Shown here: positions 8,973 through 18,027 of the stretch, in pieces
Numbering within the stretch: the first letter of the stretch is position 1
How the letters are laid out: each line of letters begins with the position of its first letter
Assembly: GCF_011065405.1 (NCBI RefSeq)
Contig: NZ_CP047056.1
Coordinates: 62,001 to 126,000 of the forward strand
Source: Succinivibrio dextrinosolvens
GTDB taxonomy: Bacteria; Pseudomonadota; Gammaproteobacteria; Enterobacterales; Succinivibrionaceae
Direction of reading: 5' to 3'
DNA: 64,000 bases
Notes under the pieces: model-generated
What the model was told of the DNA's origin: nothing
What the model saw: the letters and a program-made list of their open reading frames with translations, nothing else
The model's database searches: none
Made by a program: the position numbers and the translations under genes

Positions 8973-10211
8973 ATGAAACGTTATATTCAAGGAATTCACA
9001 TAAATAGACTGTTTCATTTAAACAATGTGGATATTCCAATTACCGATGATTCTCACTATAACCTGATTATTACCGGAAAGAATGGTAGCGGTAAAACAGT
9101 TCTGCTAAATGCTGTTAAAGATTTTATCAACAGAACAAAATCCGATAAGTTTCTTAATTTTACTAACCTTGAAGAACAGATTAAATACTGGGAGAAAGGA
9201 GTAAAGGATGCTTCTGATGAAAACATTCGTTTTGCTGCATCTATTAAATTAGAGCATTACAAAAAAGAGTTTGACGAACTATTTGGTAGAGTCAATATCA
9301 GCTTTAATGATCTTGCCTACATATATAATCAGTACCAGAAAGGGGATTTTATCCTAGCTTTTTATGGCGCAACCAGAAAATCACAGATGTTTGAGCCTCA
9401 AAATCCAACCAAACCTTCTATAAACAGAACAGGAAATATATCAGAGTCTTCGTCTTCTCAGTTTTTAAACTTCCTCTCTGATTTAAAAATTCAGGAAGCA
9501 TTGGCTCGTAACGAGCATCAGCTATCCGATGCCGACGAGATTTCTGTCTGGTTTAATGATTTTGAAAAGCTGCTACAGGAACTTTTTGTTGATCCTAATC
9601 TGAAACTTGAGTTTAACTACAGAAATTACAGCTTCACCATTCGCTCTGCTGAAAAAGCCTTCCGGTTTACCGAACTGTCTGATGGCTTTAATGCAGTTCT
9701 TGATATTATCACCGATCTGATCTTAAAGATACAGGGGCAGAATTCTCTTACCAGAGTTTATAATAAAGAGGGCATTGTGCTTATTGATGAGATCGAAACT
9801 CATCTGCATCTTCAGCTGCAGAAATCTATTCTTCCTCTTTTAACCAGACTGTTCCCAAACATTCAGTTTATTGTAACTACACACTCTCCTTTTGTACTTA
9901 ACAGTATTGATAGCGCAACAGTTTACGATCTTGAGAATCATACTCTGATAAAAGACGGATTATCTAATGCCAGCTACAGTGGTATTGTGGAAGGCTATTT
10001 TAAACAGGATGAACTTTCCAAAGATTTAAGAGATAAGCTGGATTTGTACCGAATACTTACAAGGAAAAATGAATTAAATGATGATGATTTTGCTCAGATT
10101 GCATATTTAGAGCCGATTCTCTCTGAAATTCCAGATTATCTCGACTCATCAGTTGCAGCAGAATTCAGAAAACTGAAGCTTGAATTTGAGAACCGTGAGG
10201 AGCTTCAGTAA
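8973..10211 (+). CDS. ptuA: Septu-like AAA ATPase (PtuA-type)
   Basis: A 412-residue ATPase: Walker A ITGKNGSGKT near residue 35, Walker B VLIDEIETHLH near 270, H-loop TTHSPF near 306. The ATG at 8973 puts the usual short first strand (RYIQGIHINRLF) at the start; a longer start at 8961 adds four residues. The next gene, an HNH nuclease, starts on the base after its stop. A PtuA-type ATPase followed by an HNH PtuB is the Septu anti-phage layout. No reverse transcriptase lies nearby, so the retron form of Septu is unlikely. Confidence 0.7.
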   Translation: MKRYIQGIHINRLFHLNNVDIPITDDSHYNLIITGKNGSGKTVLLNAVKDFINRTKSDKFLNFTNLEEQIKYWEKGVKDASDENIRFAASIKLEHYKKEFDELFGRVNISFNDLAYIYNQYQKGDFILAFYGATRKSQMFEPQNPTKPSINRTGNISESSSSQFLNFLSDLKIQEALARNEHQLSDADEISVWFNDFEKLLQELFVDPNLKLEFNYRNYSFTIRSAEKAFRFTELSDGFNAVLDIITDLILKIQGQNSLTRVYNKEGIVLIDEIETHLHLQLQKSILPLLTRLFPNIQFIVTTHSPFVLNSIDSATVYDLENHTLIKDGLSNASYSGIVEGYFKQDELSKDLRDKLDLYRILTRKNELNDDDFAQIAYLEPILSEIPDYLDSSVAAEFRKLKLEFENREELQ

Positions 10212-10844
10212 ATGATTAAAAATGAACGATCACCTGTAGCCCCAACTTCACTGGCTGTTGAGTCTAAAAAGCAAAATGGCAGTTATCGCTGTGAGGATGT
10301 GATAACTCAGCTTGAGCATGATTTTTATGGAAAGTGCTATCTGTGTGAGATGAAACCTGTTTTTGATATGGAAGTTGAACATAGACTTCCTCACCACAAT
10401 AGGACTATTCTAGAGCGAGTCTTTGACTGGAATAATCTTTTTTTATCTTGTCGTCATTGCAATTCAGTGAAGAATTCAAATGATTATGCGGCGGGTATTA
10501 TAGACTGCTGCGTAAGAGATCCAGAAACCTTGCTTATCCAAAGATTAGAGGAAAACATGGTTAAAGTTGACGTTACTTCACCTAACGATGCTGAAGCCGT
10601 ACGTACCGCAAAACTGATAGAGGAAATCTTTAATACGACAAGTACAAGGATTAGGTCTCATGGAGCACAGGCTAGAATTAAAGAATTACAGCTTACAATG
10701 AACGCCTTTTATTCTGTGGTTGAACAACTCAAAAAGAATCCTGCCAACAAAATACTGCATCTTAAGTTGAAAGCTCTTTTGGCAAAATCGTCCAAGTTTT
10801 CAGGTTTTACAAGAGCGTATGCAAGATTGCATAATATTTTATGA
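10212..10844 (+). CDS. ptuB: HNH endonuclease, Septu PtuB-like
   Basis: A 210-residue protein with a zinc-stabilised HNH fold: C42-x-x-C45 (CYLC), the E56-H57 pair in MEVEHRLPHHN, N75 in WNNLFLSC and C80-x-x-C83. The C-terminal half is helical. It directly abuts the ATPase gene and is surely co-translated with it. In Septu the ATPase controls this nuclease. The assignment rests on architecture and neighbourhood. Confidence 0.7.
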   Translation: MIKNERSPVAPTSLAVESKKQNGSYRCEDVITQLEHDFYGKCYLCEMKPVFDMEVEHRLPHHNRTILERVFDWNNLFLSCRHCNSVKNSNDYAAGIIDCCVRDPETLLIQRLEENMVKVDVTSPNDAEAVRTAKLIEEIFNTTSTRIRSHGAQARIKELQLTMNAFYSVVEQLKKNPANKILHLKLKALLAKSSKFSGFTRAYARLHNIL

Positions 10845-11017
10845 TCAGATTGGATCTGTTATTTACTATGTTTCTATTTATCAATCTGATAGTTAGTATG
10901 AATTAAACTTAAATCAAATTGTTATCTGCATGGCGGCTAGATATTCATCATTTGTAATGATTGCTGGCAGATAGTCCTTTTAACACTCTCTTTTTTGAAG
11001 CTTTTGGTAATTTTTCT

Positions 11018-11524
11018 ATGCTTAAATACATAATCCTTGATGTTGACGGTACTCTTACAGATGGTGGCGTTTATTATGACAATACTGGTAATGAGTTAAA
11101 GAAATTCTGTACAAAGGATGGAACCGGAATAATAGCTGCCCAAACAGTTGGCATTAAAATAATTGTCTTAACCGGTCGAGAGTGTTATGCCACCACAAGA
11201 CGCTTAAAAGATCTTGGGGTTACTGAACAGTATCAGGGAGTAAAAAATAAGGTTGAGTGGCTTAAAAACTGGTTTACCTCTAATTTCATCAATAAAGACG
11301 ATGTCGGCTATATTGGCGATGACATCAACGATCTTGCTCCTATGAAACTGTGCGGATACATAGGCTGTCCTGTGGATGCCTGTACCGAAGTTAAGGAAAT
11401 TGCTGATTATGTAAGTCCAATTTCAGGTGGTCATGGAGCAGCACGAGATGTTATTGAGCATTATCTGAAAGATAATTCGCTTTGGAATAAAGCAATTGCC
11501 AAGGCCTATGGGGCAGGAGTGTGA
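11018..11524 (+). CDS. kdsC: 3-deoxy-D-manno-octulosonate 8-phosphate phosphatase
   Basis: A 168-residue HAD-type IIIC phosphatase that makes free Kdo for lipopolysaccharide inner core. HAD motifs are DVDGTLTDG (residues 8-16), VLTGRE, the lysine in VKNKVEW and GYIGDDINDLAPM. The open frame extends upstream to 10961, but the ATG at 11018 gives the family's normal start (MLKYIILDVDGT). No kdsD or lpt genes follow; after a short gap comes an ISAs1 element, so the usual kds-lpt neighbourhood is broken or rearranged. Confidence 0.9.
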   Translation: MLKYIILDVDGTLTDGGVYYDNTGNELKKFCTKDGTGIIAAQTVGIKIIVLTGRECYATTRRLKDLGVTEQYQGVKNKVEWLKNWFTSNFINKDDVGYIGDDINDLAPMKLCGYIGCPVDACTEVKEIADYVSPISGGHGAARDVIEHYLKDNSLWNKAIAKAYGAGV

Positions 11525-11584
11525 GAAATAACTTACGATTCAGGAAAAGGTATTAAATGTGATGCATACTGTTTTTCTAAAATA

Positions 11585-11674
11585 ATGGAGCTTCAAAGAA
11601 AAGCAACATTCCAGAGAATGTTTACTGTCCTTTTGGGAATATTGATTTTTTTTTCATTAACTCTATCAAAATAA
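11585..11674 (+). CDS. Possible small membrane peptide, 29 aa
   Basis: ATG to TAA encodes 29 residues with a hydrophobic stretch (MFTVLLGILIFFSLTLS) preceded by basic residues, as in a single-pass inner-membrane peptide. It lies 60 bases after kdsC, where lptC would be expected in many Gram-negatives, so it could be a stub of such a gene. Coding status is doubtful. Confidence 0.2.
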   Translation: MELQRKATFQRMFTVLLGILIFFSLTLSK

Positions 11675-11876
11675 CAATGTGTTACAGTTGTCTTAATACT
11701 ATAGATAACAATCAATCCTCGCTTGTGATCCTAAAACCTCCGAATACAGATAAGAATCCAGTATCTTATTAACGATAATGTCTGTTTATAGTTTTTCATG
11801 TCTTTAAACGATTATTTTTGATTTTTAAACGTTTATTTATAAATAATAACTGCTAAAAGTTGATAGTAAAACTCAA

Positions 11877-13706
11877 TATGGCGCCAACACCATATGATGG
11901 TGCTCACATAGTTATAAATTTGTAATTAAAAATATTAATGTAAATTAATCAGTTAGTTAACCTACTGATTTTGCTCTTTCAAAATGTGATTCACGGATCA
12001 AACTTAATGTTGAATAATTAATATCCTTTCCCTGTAATTGTAACGGATACGAAAGAATAAAAATGACTTCAACTGACCAGAATGCTTTTGACAATACTAT
12101 TAACGATGCTTCTTTTCTTCAGAGAATTGTTGAGCTGAATTTAACTGATCCTCGAGCACAGGATCGCATTATCTATCCTCTGAGTGTCATATGCTCTATA
12201 GTTATTTTAGCCAGAATATGTAACTGTAATGACGCAAGAGAACAGAGACTGTTCTGGTTAGAAAAGCTGCCTTGGCTTAAAGAAAGTTTTTATGGTTTGG
12301 ATGATGACGTTCCATCAGAGCAGACCTTAAGAAGAGTAGTAAGCATTCTTAATACTAATGAAACGGTAAACTTCCTAACAAACTACTTTGCCAATCATAG
12401 AGAACTCTCAGAGAAACCATTGGGTTCAGTACCCTTAAAAGAAAGAGAGGTAATAGCAGCAGATGGACAGAATATCAATGCAACAAGATCAAGCAAGAAC
12501 GGTAATGATGCACGAAAAGATTCTGGCATCGACATCGTTAGTCTGCATTCCTCAACCTACGGAATTACTCTCTCCCAGAGAACTGTAGACAAGAAAAATC
12601 ATGAGGCAGAAGTAATTCTGGATATGATTAAAGCTCTGAATCTGAGAAATGCAATCCTCACCTGGGATGCCATAAATACCAGACCATATACAGTAAAGGC
12701 TGTGGTTGATGCCAATGCCGACTTTCTGGTTTGTCTGAAAGACAATCAGGGTAATCTGATAGATGACGTAAAAACCGGATTTCAATTCTACGATATGGAT
12801 AAATATCCAGGGAATCTGTTTCGTCTACCATGGTCTTTGAGGCTCATGGCAGAAAGGAAGGCAAAGAGATTGCAATTCTTGATGCCAAGTACGCCCTCTC
12901 TAAGGAAATGCGCAAAAAGTGGCCTGATGTCAATTCTGTGATAAGAGTAAGAACCACAAGAATTTACAAAAACTCTAATACCATAGTTGAGAATGAAGAC
13001 AGATTCTATATCAGCTCTCTGGTTATAGATGGACTGGATAAGGAATTTGCCGATACCATGCTTAAAATCATTCTCCAGAGATGGAAGGTTGAATCAATGC
13101 ACTGGGTACTGGATGTGGTCTTTGAGCAGGATCAGCTGCCATTAAGGAATAGAGACTATATAAACAACAGCACAATCTACACCAAAATGGCATTCAATAT
13201 TCTTAGCTACATCAGGGACAATATTCCTTACCACTACAATAAACCATGGTCTTTCAAGACACTGAGAATGCTTGCACAGAAAGATGATTATGGATTCAAG
13301 TTCATGAAAGCATTCTTTACCAGGGATATGTCAGAGCTTGAGAACGATGAAGGTCTCATCGGCATTGTCTACAAAGAGGCTGAGCCAACAGGCAATGACA
13401 TTCCTGACAATCTAAAAGAAACCGGTTTTGAGGCCAGTATCAATGATGATACGCCACTTGGTAAGTTTGCTAGAGGAAGACATAAAATCAAAACTAAACG
13501 AACTTAGATTTAATCCTTTGAATCATATTTTGAAAGAACAAAGCCAAAGTTAGTGAATAACCTTGGCACTTTGTCGTGCCTGACTATAAAACAGGGCTTT
13601 TGACAAAGATTTGTAAATTTGTAAATTGGCACAATTATCTGCCGATTTGGTTGAAAATCAGGCTTCAACAGATTTGAGATAATGATCTGATCGTGTTGGC
13701 GCCATA
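11877..13706 (+). mobile_element. ISAs1-family insertion sequence with perfect ends
   Basis: The 14-bp inverted repeat TATGGCGCCAACAC is perfect at both tips (11877-11890 and 13693-13706), and the 9-base target duplication AAAACTCAA lies flush outside (11868-11876 and 13707-13715). This defines a 1,830-base element. The intact ends and duplication suggest a fairly recent insertion, although the transposase gene inside is frameshifted. Confidence 0.9.
12063..13507 (+). pseudogene. ISAs1-family transposase with one frameshift
   Basis: The first part (from 12063) holds the N-terminal domain and catalytic blocks VIAADGQNINAT and AILTWDAINT. After KYPG, near 12810, the coding frame shifts; the second frame contains FEAHGRKEGKE and WKVESMHWVLDVVFEQDQ, the E-containing block of the ISAs1 group, and ends at 13507. 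Both halves are otherwise clean, so a single indel explains it. A sequencing error or programmed shift cannot be excluded from sequence alone. Confidence 0.8.
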
Positions 13707-13814
13707 AAAACTCAAAATTTTGAAAAAAAAATACAAAATTTAATAATATATTGAATATAGTTTATAATATGTAAACGTTTATTAATAATATATTCATAGA
13801 TAAAGGCTCAAAGT

Positions 13815-15116
13815 ATGCTGTTGCAATTTTCTGTAAAGAACTTTAGATCAATTAAAGATCGTGTTGTATTGTCACTAGAGTCATCAGAAAAAAAAGAGCA
13901 TCCAAATAATTATGCTGAAATTGAAAAGGAATCCATTCTAAAGTCTGTTGCAATCTTTGGTGCAAATGCATCAGGTAAAAGTAATATTTTTCTGGCTCTG
14001 ACCGCTGCAATTCTGTTAATCCGCAAATCCAACGAAAGACAGATAGGAGAACCTTTAGGTCTTATTGTCCCTTTTAAGTTTGATAAACAAACCCCGTCTC
14101 AACCAACTGAATTTGAATTTGTTTTTTGGGCTGAAGGCAAAAAATATGTATATGGTTTTTCTGCAACCGTAAAACAGATTATTACTGAATATCTTTATGT
14201 ATTCAACAGTTCTAAAGCTTCAACCATTTTTGAAAGAGATGAGCATGGAATTGAAGATGAGCATGGAAATAGAAGCAATGAGAAGTATAAATTCACAATT
14301 CCTTCTGTAAGATCAAAACTCAAGCCATTAGTTGAACGTAATTCTACAAATAAATTATTTTTAGCGACAGCAACTGCGTGGAACTTTGAGGAAACAAAAG
14401 CTCCAATGATGTGGTTTATGCATTCAATCAATACATATGCTCCTAATCAGTATGTTAATTTATTACCCATGACAGGAGAATTATTTGAACATGATGATGA
14501 TCAATCTTTAAGAGCATTTGTTAAAGGTGTATTAAAAGAAGCAGATATAAATATTTCTGATTATGAGTTTGAGAGTAAGGATATTCCTGTTGAACAGTTT
14601 ACGCCTGTTCAAATTCCTGTCAGGGTTGGTACAAGACCAGAAATGAAAGGAAAGGAATATCGAATTACAGCCTTGCATACAATTACTGATGATGAAGGAA
14701 ATACTCAGAACTACCCTTTGGAAATGCAAAGTGAATCTTTGGGAACTAAGAATCTGTTCTTTCTGAGTCCAATAATAAAAAGGGCTTTTGAAACCGGTGA
14801 AACAGTTTGTGTTGATGAATTTGATACAAGTTTACACCCTATGCTTGTCGTATATTTGTTAGGCCTGTTCCATAATCCTGAGGTAAATAAGAAAAATGCA
14901 CAACTAATTATTTCATCTCATACAATGTCGTTACTTGATTTAAAGACATTGAGAAGAGACCAGATTTATTTTGTTGATAAAGATCAAAGTTCAGGTATTA
15001 CAGAGTTGTATTCACTTGACGATTTTTCTCCAAGGACAAGTGAGAATATAAAAAAGGCTTATCTAATTGGCCGATATGGAGCTATTCCTGTGATAAAAAA
15101 TAGCGAGGCTTTATGA
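13815..15116 (+). CDS. RloA/AbiLi-like AAA ATPase
   Basis: A 433-residue AAA-15 type ATPase: N-terminal strand LLQFSVKNFRSIKD, Walker A IFGANASGKSN near residue 50, Walker B CVDEFDTSLHP near 330 and ISSHTMSLLD near 370. The next gene, 31 bases downstream, is RloB-like, so this is an RloAB or AbiL-type two-gene abortive-infection unit. It starts 99 bases after the right target duplication of the ISAs1 element. The AT-rich upstream stretch (13716-13800) probably holds its promoter. Confidence 0.7.
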   Translation: MLLQFSVKNFRSIKDRVVLSLESSEKKEHPNNYAEIEKESILKSVAIFGANASGKSNIFLALTAAILLIRKSNERQIGEPLGLIVPFKFDKQTPSQPTEFEFVFWAEGKKYVYGFSATVKQIITEYLYVFNSSKASTIFERDEHGIEDEHGNRSNEKYKFTIPSVRSKLKPLVERNSTNKLFLATATAWNFEETKAPMMWFMHSINTYAPNQYVNLLPMTGELFEHDDDQSLRAFVKGVLKEADINISDYEFESKDIPVEQFTPVQIPVRVGTRPEMKGKEYRITALHTITDDEGNTQNYPLEMQSESLGTKNLFFLSPIIKRAFETGETVCVDEFDTSLHPMLVVYLLGLFHNPEVNKKNAQLIISSHTMSLLDLKTLRRDQIYFVDKDQSSGITELYSLDDFSPRTSENIKKAYLIGRYGAIPVIKNSEAL

Positions 15117-15147
15117 CATTGAAAACTCCAGGATATACTCCTAAGAA

Positions 15148-15768
15148 ATGAAATTCAGGCACAAGAAAACGACAGGCTATTATTCTATCAGTACAGAAGG
15201 TAAAAATCAGACTGAAACTAATTATTTTAGTGGTTTTGCTAATAGGAAAGTTCATATACATTTTGCTACGGGAAGATTTACAGACCCGGTAAATATGGTA
15301 AAAAAACTATCAAGTGAAATGAAAAACAAGAGCTTTAATAGAGATCTTGGAGATAAGACTTTCTGTTTAATTGATGCGGATGTTTCTCCTTCGAAAAATC
15401 AGGAAATAGCAGAGGCTGAGAAAATTGCCAGACAGAGAGGCATTGATTTAATTGTTTCTGCTCCGTGTTTTGAGCTCTGGTTTTTATGCCATTATTCTTT
15501 CTCGATGAAACAATATGGTTCTAATGATGAGCTTATAGCTGACCTGATGAAGAATAAGGAGTTTTCTGATTATAAAAAGAATTGTACTGGCTTATACGAT
15601 AAGTTGCTTCCTTGGTTGGACAAGGCAATAAATAATGCTAAAAGGCTTGAGGTTGAGCTTATAAAACTAGGAAAAACCAAACATACTGTTGATTTTTCTC
15701 CTAGTACAGAAGCTTATCATGTTGTAGAAACGATAAAGCAGATTGAGAAAAGTAACAGCGAGAGTTAA
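15148..15768 (+). CDS. RloB/AbiLii-like protein
   Basis: A 206-residue protein with the RloB pattern: STEGKNQTETNYF near the start (conserved acidic residues), CLIDADV near residue 75 and APCFELWFLCHY in the middle, a TOPRIM-like nuclease arrangement. It pairs with the ATPase upstream as in RloA/RloB and the lactococcal AbiL system. In another frame the 12-codon run starting ATGACATTG just upstream reads TLKTPGYTPKK, so the original N-terminus may have been longer and lost by a small indel. Confidence 0.65.
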   Translation: MKFRHKKTTGYYSISTEGKNQTETNYFSGFANRKVHIHFATGRFTDPVNMVKKLSSEMKNKSFNRDLGDKTFCLIDADVSPSKNQEIAEAEKIARQRGIDLIVSAPCFELWFLCHYSFSMKQYGSNDELIADLMKNKEFSDYKKNCTGLYDKLLPWLDKAINNAKRLEVELIKLGKTKHTVDFSPSTEAYHVVETIKQIEKSNSES

Positions 15769-15793
15769 ATAAATTCAGTGTACTATTCAATAG

Positions 15794-15847
15794 GATGCCC
15801 CAGTTAATAATCATGTGACAAAAAGACTGAGGCATTGTTTTTTTTAT
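15794..15847 (+). terminator. Intrinsic terminator after the RloAB-like pair
   Basis: ATGCCCCAGT (15794-15803) pairs with ACTGAGGCAT (15826-15835), one mismatch, and is followed by TG and a run of T. It closes the RloAB-like operon before msbA. Confidence 0.75.
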
Positions 15848-16027
15848 GTTTATTTAATACCACCCTGTACAGTCTATTCTCGAGATTAAAGTTATCTTCA
15901 TTCTAAATAATCTTCATTAGTCTCATCTAAAGTTGCTTTGATTTAATTTGTCCATAGTTTCAACTGTCTAAATGCTTCAAGTTTGGGTATAATAACGCTG
16001 AATTTGAATACATTAACCAAAAGAACT

Positions 16028-17884
16028 ATGAGTAAAAAAGAATCACAACGACTTGATATTGTTTCCTCAAAACCTAATTATTCTTCAATAGAAGGCTTTA
16101 AAAGATTCTGGCCTTTTCTAAAACCAGTATTCTTCTGGCTGGTGTTAGGTGTTCTTCTGACTATCCCTGTCGGCGGGCTTGATGCAGCAGTAGCATCTTT
16201 CCTGAAACCATTTATGGACAATGTAATGGTTGAAAAGGACACCGAGTTTGCAAAACAGGTTCCTTACATCATTGTCGGTTTTACCATTGTCCAGGGTATC
16301 TGTATTTATGCCTCCAATCTGGTAAATACCTATGTCGGTACCAGAATTTCTACCAATTTAAAGAAGACTCTTTACAAGAAGCTTCTTAGTGCAGATATTT
16401 CCTTCTTTGACAAGAATACTTCCGGTATCGTAATGAACCGTTTTGCCGGTGATGCAGATACCGCAACTAATGGCTTGGTTTCCAATGCCAAACTTTTTCT
16501 ATCAAAATTCTGGTCCTCAGTAGGTCTTGTCTGTGTGCTTTTATACAACTCCTGGCAGCTTTCCTTCATTGCTGTAGGTGTACTTGTATTCCTATTTATT
16601 CCTATCAGTATTGTCAGAAAGAAGGTATCAAAGAGCATTGCCAGGTCTGTTAAATCCGGAACACAGCTTTCTACCAGATATGTAGAAACCTATTCTGGTA
16701 TTAAGATTATTAAATCCTTTAATCTGCAGAAAACTCTGTTTGATAAATTTAATAGCAATGTGGAAGAGCTTTTCAAAATCTCTATGAAGATGACTCGTGA
16801 TACCAACTGGCTTGGTCCTATAATGCACATTGTGACAGCTGTAGGTGTTGCCGGTGTGCTTTATTACGGTCTGCATCTTATCACCACCGGTGTAATCTCT
16901 TCCGGTACTTTCGTTGCTTTCATCGCAGCTCTGATCATGCTCTATACCCCAATCAAGAGTATCGGTAATAACTATGTCGGTCTTCAGACTTCATTATTGG
17001 CTTTAGAGCGTATCTATGATGTATTGGACTTATACAGTGTTGAAGAGCAGGAAAAGGATAATCAGAAGAGCTTAAAGGGAGTCAACAAATCCATCCGCTT
17101 TGAGCATGTGGATTTCTCCTATGATGGTCATAGAAAGATTCTAAAGGATATCTCATTTGAAGTGCCTGTAGGCTCTAAGGTGGCTCTTGTCGGTAACTCC
17201 GGTGGCGGTAAATCAACCATTACCTCTCTTATTCCAAGACTTTATGAGCTTGATTCAGGAAAAGTTCTGGTTGATGGCACTGATATCAAGGAATACTCAA
17301 TCTCCTCTTTAAGAGAGAATATCTCCATGGTATTCCAGGATAACTTCCTCTTTGATGGAACTGTCCGTGAGAACCTGATGTACGGTAATGAAAAAGCAAC
17401 TCAGGAGCAGATTGATTTTGCTGTTAAATCAGCCTTTTTAGATGAGTTTATCAGCAAGCTGCCTCATGGTCTTGATACCTTAATCGGTGAAAGAGGTCTG
17501 CTGTTATCCGGTGGTCAGAAACAGCGTCTGGCAATTGCCCGTGCAATTTTAAAGAATGCTCCTGTAGTAATTCTGGATGAAGCAACCTCTGCATTGGATA
17601 ACAAGTCAGAGAAGGTTGTACAGAGAGCTTTGGATAAACTGATGGAAGGCAGAACCACCATTGTTATTGCCCACAGACTTTCAACCATCATGGATGCTGA
17701 TAAGATCCTGGTTATCAATGACGGCAGACTGGTTGAAGAGGGAACTCATGCAGAACTACTAGAAAAGCAGGGCGCTTACTCTGTTCTATATAACTCTCAG
17801 TTTGCTAATAAAGCTGCTGCAAAAGAAGAGGATTCTAATGAAGCAAAAGAAGTTGAAGAAGCTGAAACTTCTGAGCAGGAGTAA
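16028..17884 (+). CDS. msbA: Lipid A flippase, ABC exporter MsbA
   Basis: A 618-residue half-transporter that flips lipid A-core across the inner membrane. The N-terminal half has six membrane segments; the ATPase half shows Walker A GNSGGGKST, signature LSGGQKQRLAIARA, Walker B VVILDEATSALD and the H-loop in IAHRLSTI. The ATG at 16028 gives the MsbA-like start; the open frame reaches upstream to a TTG at 15983. The C-terminus has a Glu-rich tail (AKEVEEAETSEQE). It heads a lipopolysaccharide gene block. Confidence 0.85.
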   Translation: MSKKESQRLDIVSSKPNYSSIEGFKRFWPFLKPVFFWLVLGVLLTIPVGGLDAAVASFLKPFMDNVMVEKDTEFAKQVPYIIVGFTIVQGICIYASNLVNTYVGTRISTNLKKTLYKKLLSADISFFDKNTSGIVMNRFAGDADTATNGLVSNAKLFLSKFWSSVGLVCVLLYNSWQLSFIAVGVLVFLFIPISIVRKKVSKSIARSVKSGTQLSTRYVETYSGIKIIKSFNLQKTLFDKFNSNVEELFKISMKMTRDTNWLGPIMHIVTAVGVAGVLYYGLHLITTGVISSGTFVAFIAALIMLYTPIKSIGNNYVGLQTSLLALERIYDVLDLYSVEEQEKDNQKSLKGVNKSIRFEHVDFSYDGHRKILKDISFEVPVGSKVALVGNSGGGKSTITSLIPRLYELDSGKVLVDGTDIKEYSISSLRENISMVFQDNFLFDGTVRENLMYGNEKATQEQIDFAVKSAFLDEFISKLPHGLDTLIGERGLLLSGGQKQRLAIARAILKNAPVVILDEATSALDNKSEKVVQRALDKLMEGRTTIVIAHRLSTIMDADKILVINDGRLVEEGTHAELLEKQGAYSVLYNSQFANKAAAKEEDSNEAKEVEEAETSEQE

Positions 17885-18027
17885 TAACCAAAACTTCATA
17901 CTACATTATGATAGTGAGTGCTGCTATTAACTAAAGAGTTTCTGCAGTAGCATAATAGTTACAGCAGAATAAGAATAGAACAGGTAATCAAATACCAATA
18001 ATATAAATACATAAGGTACGGTATTTA

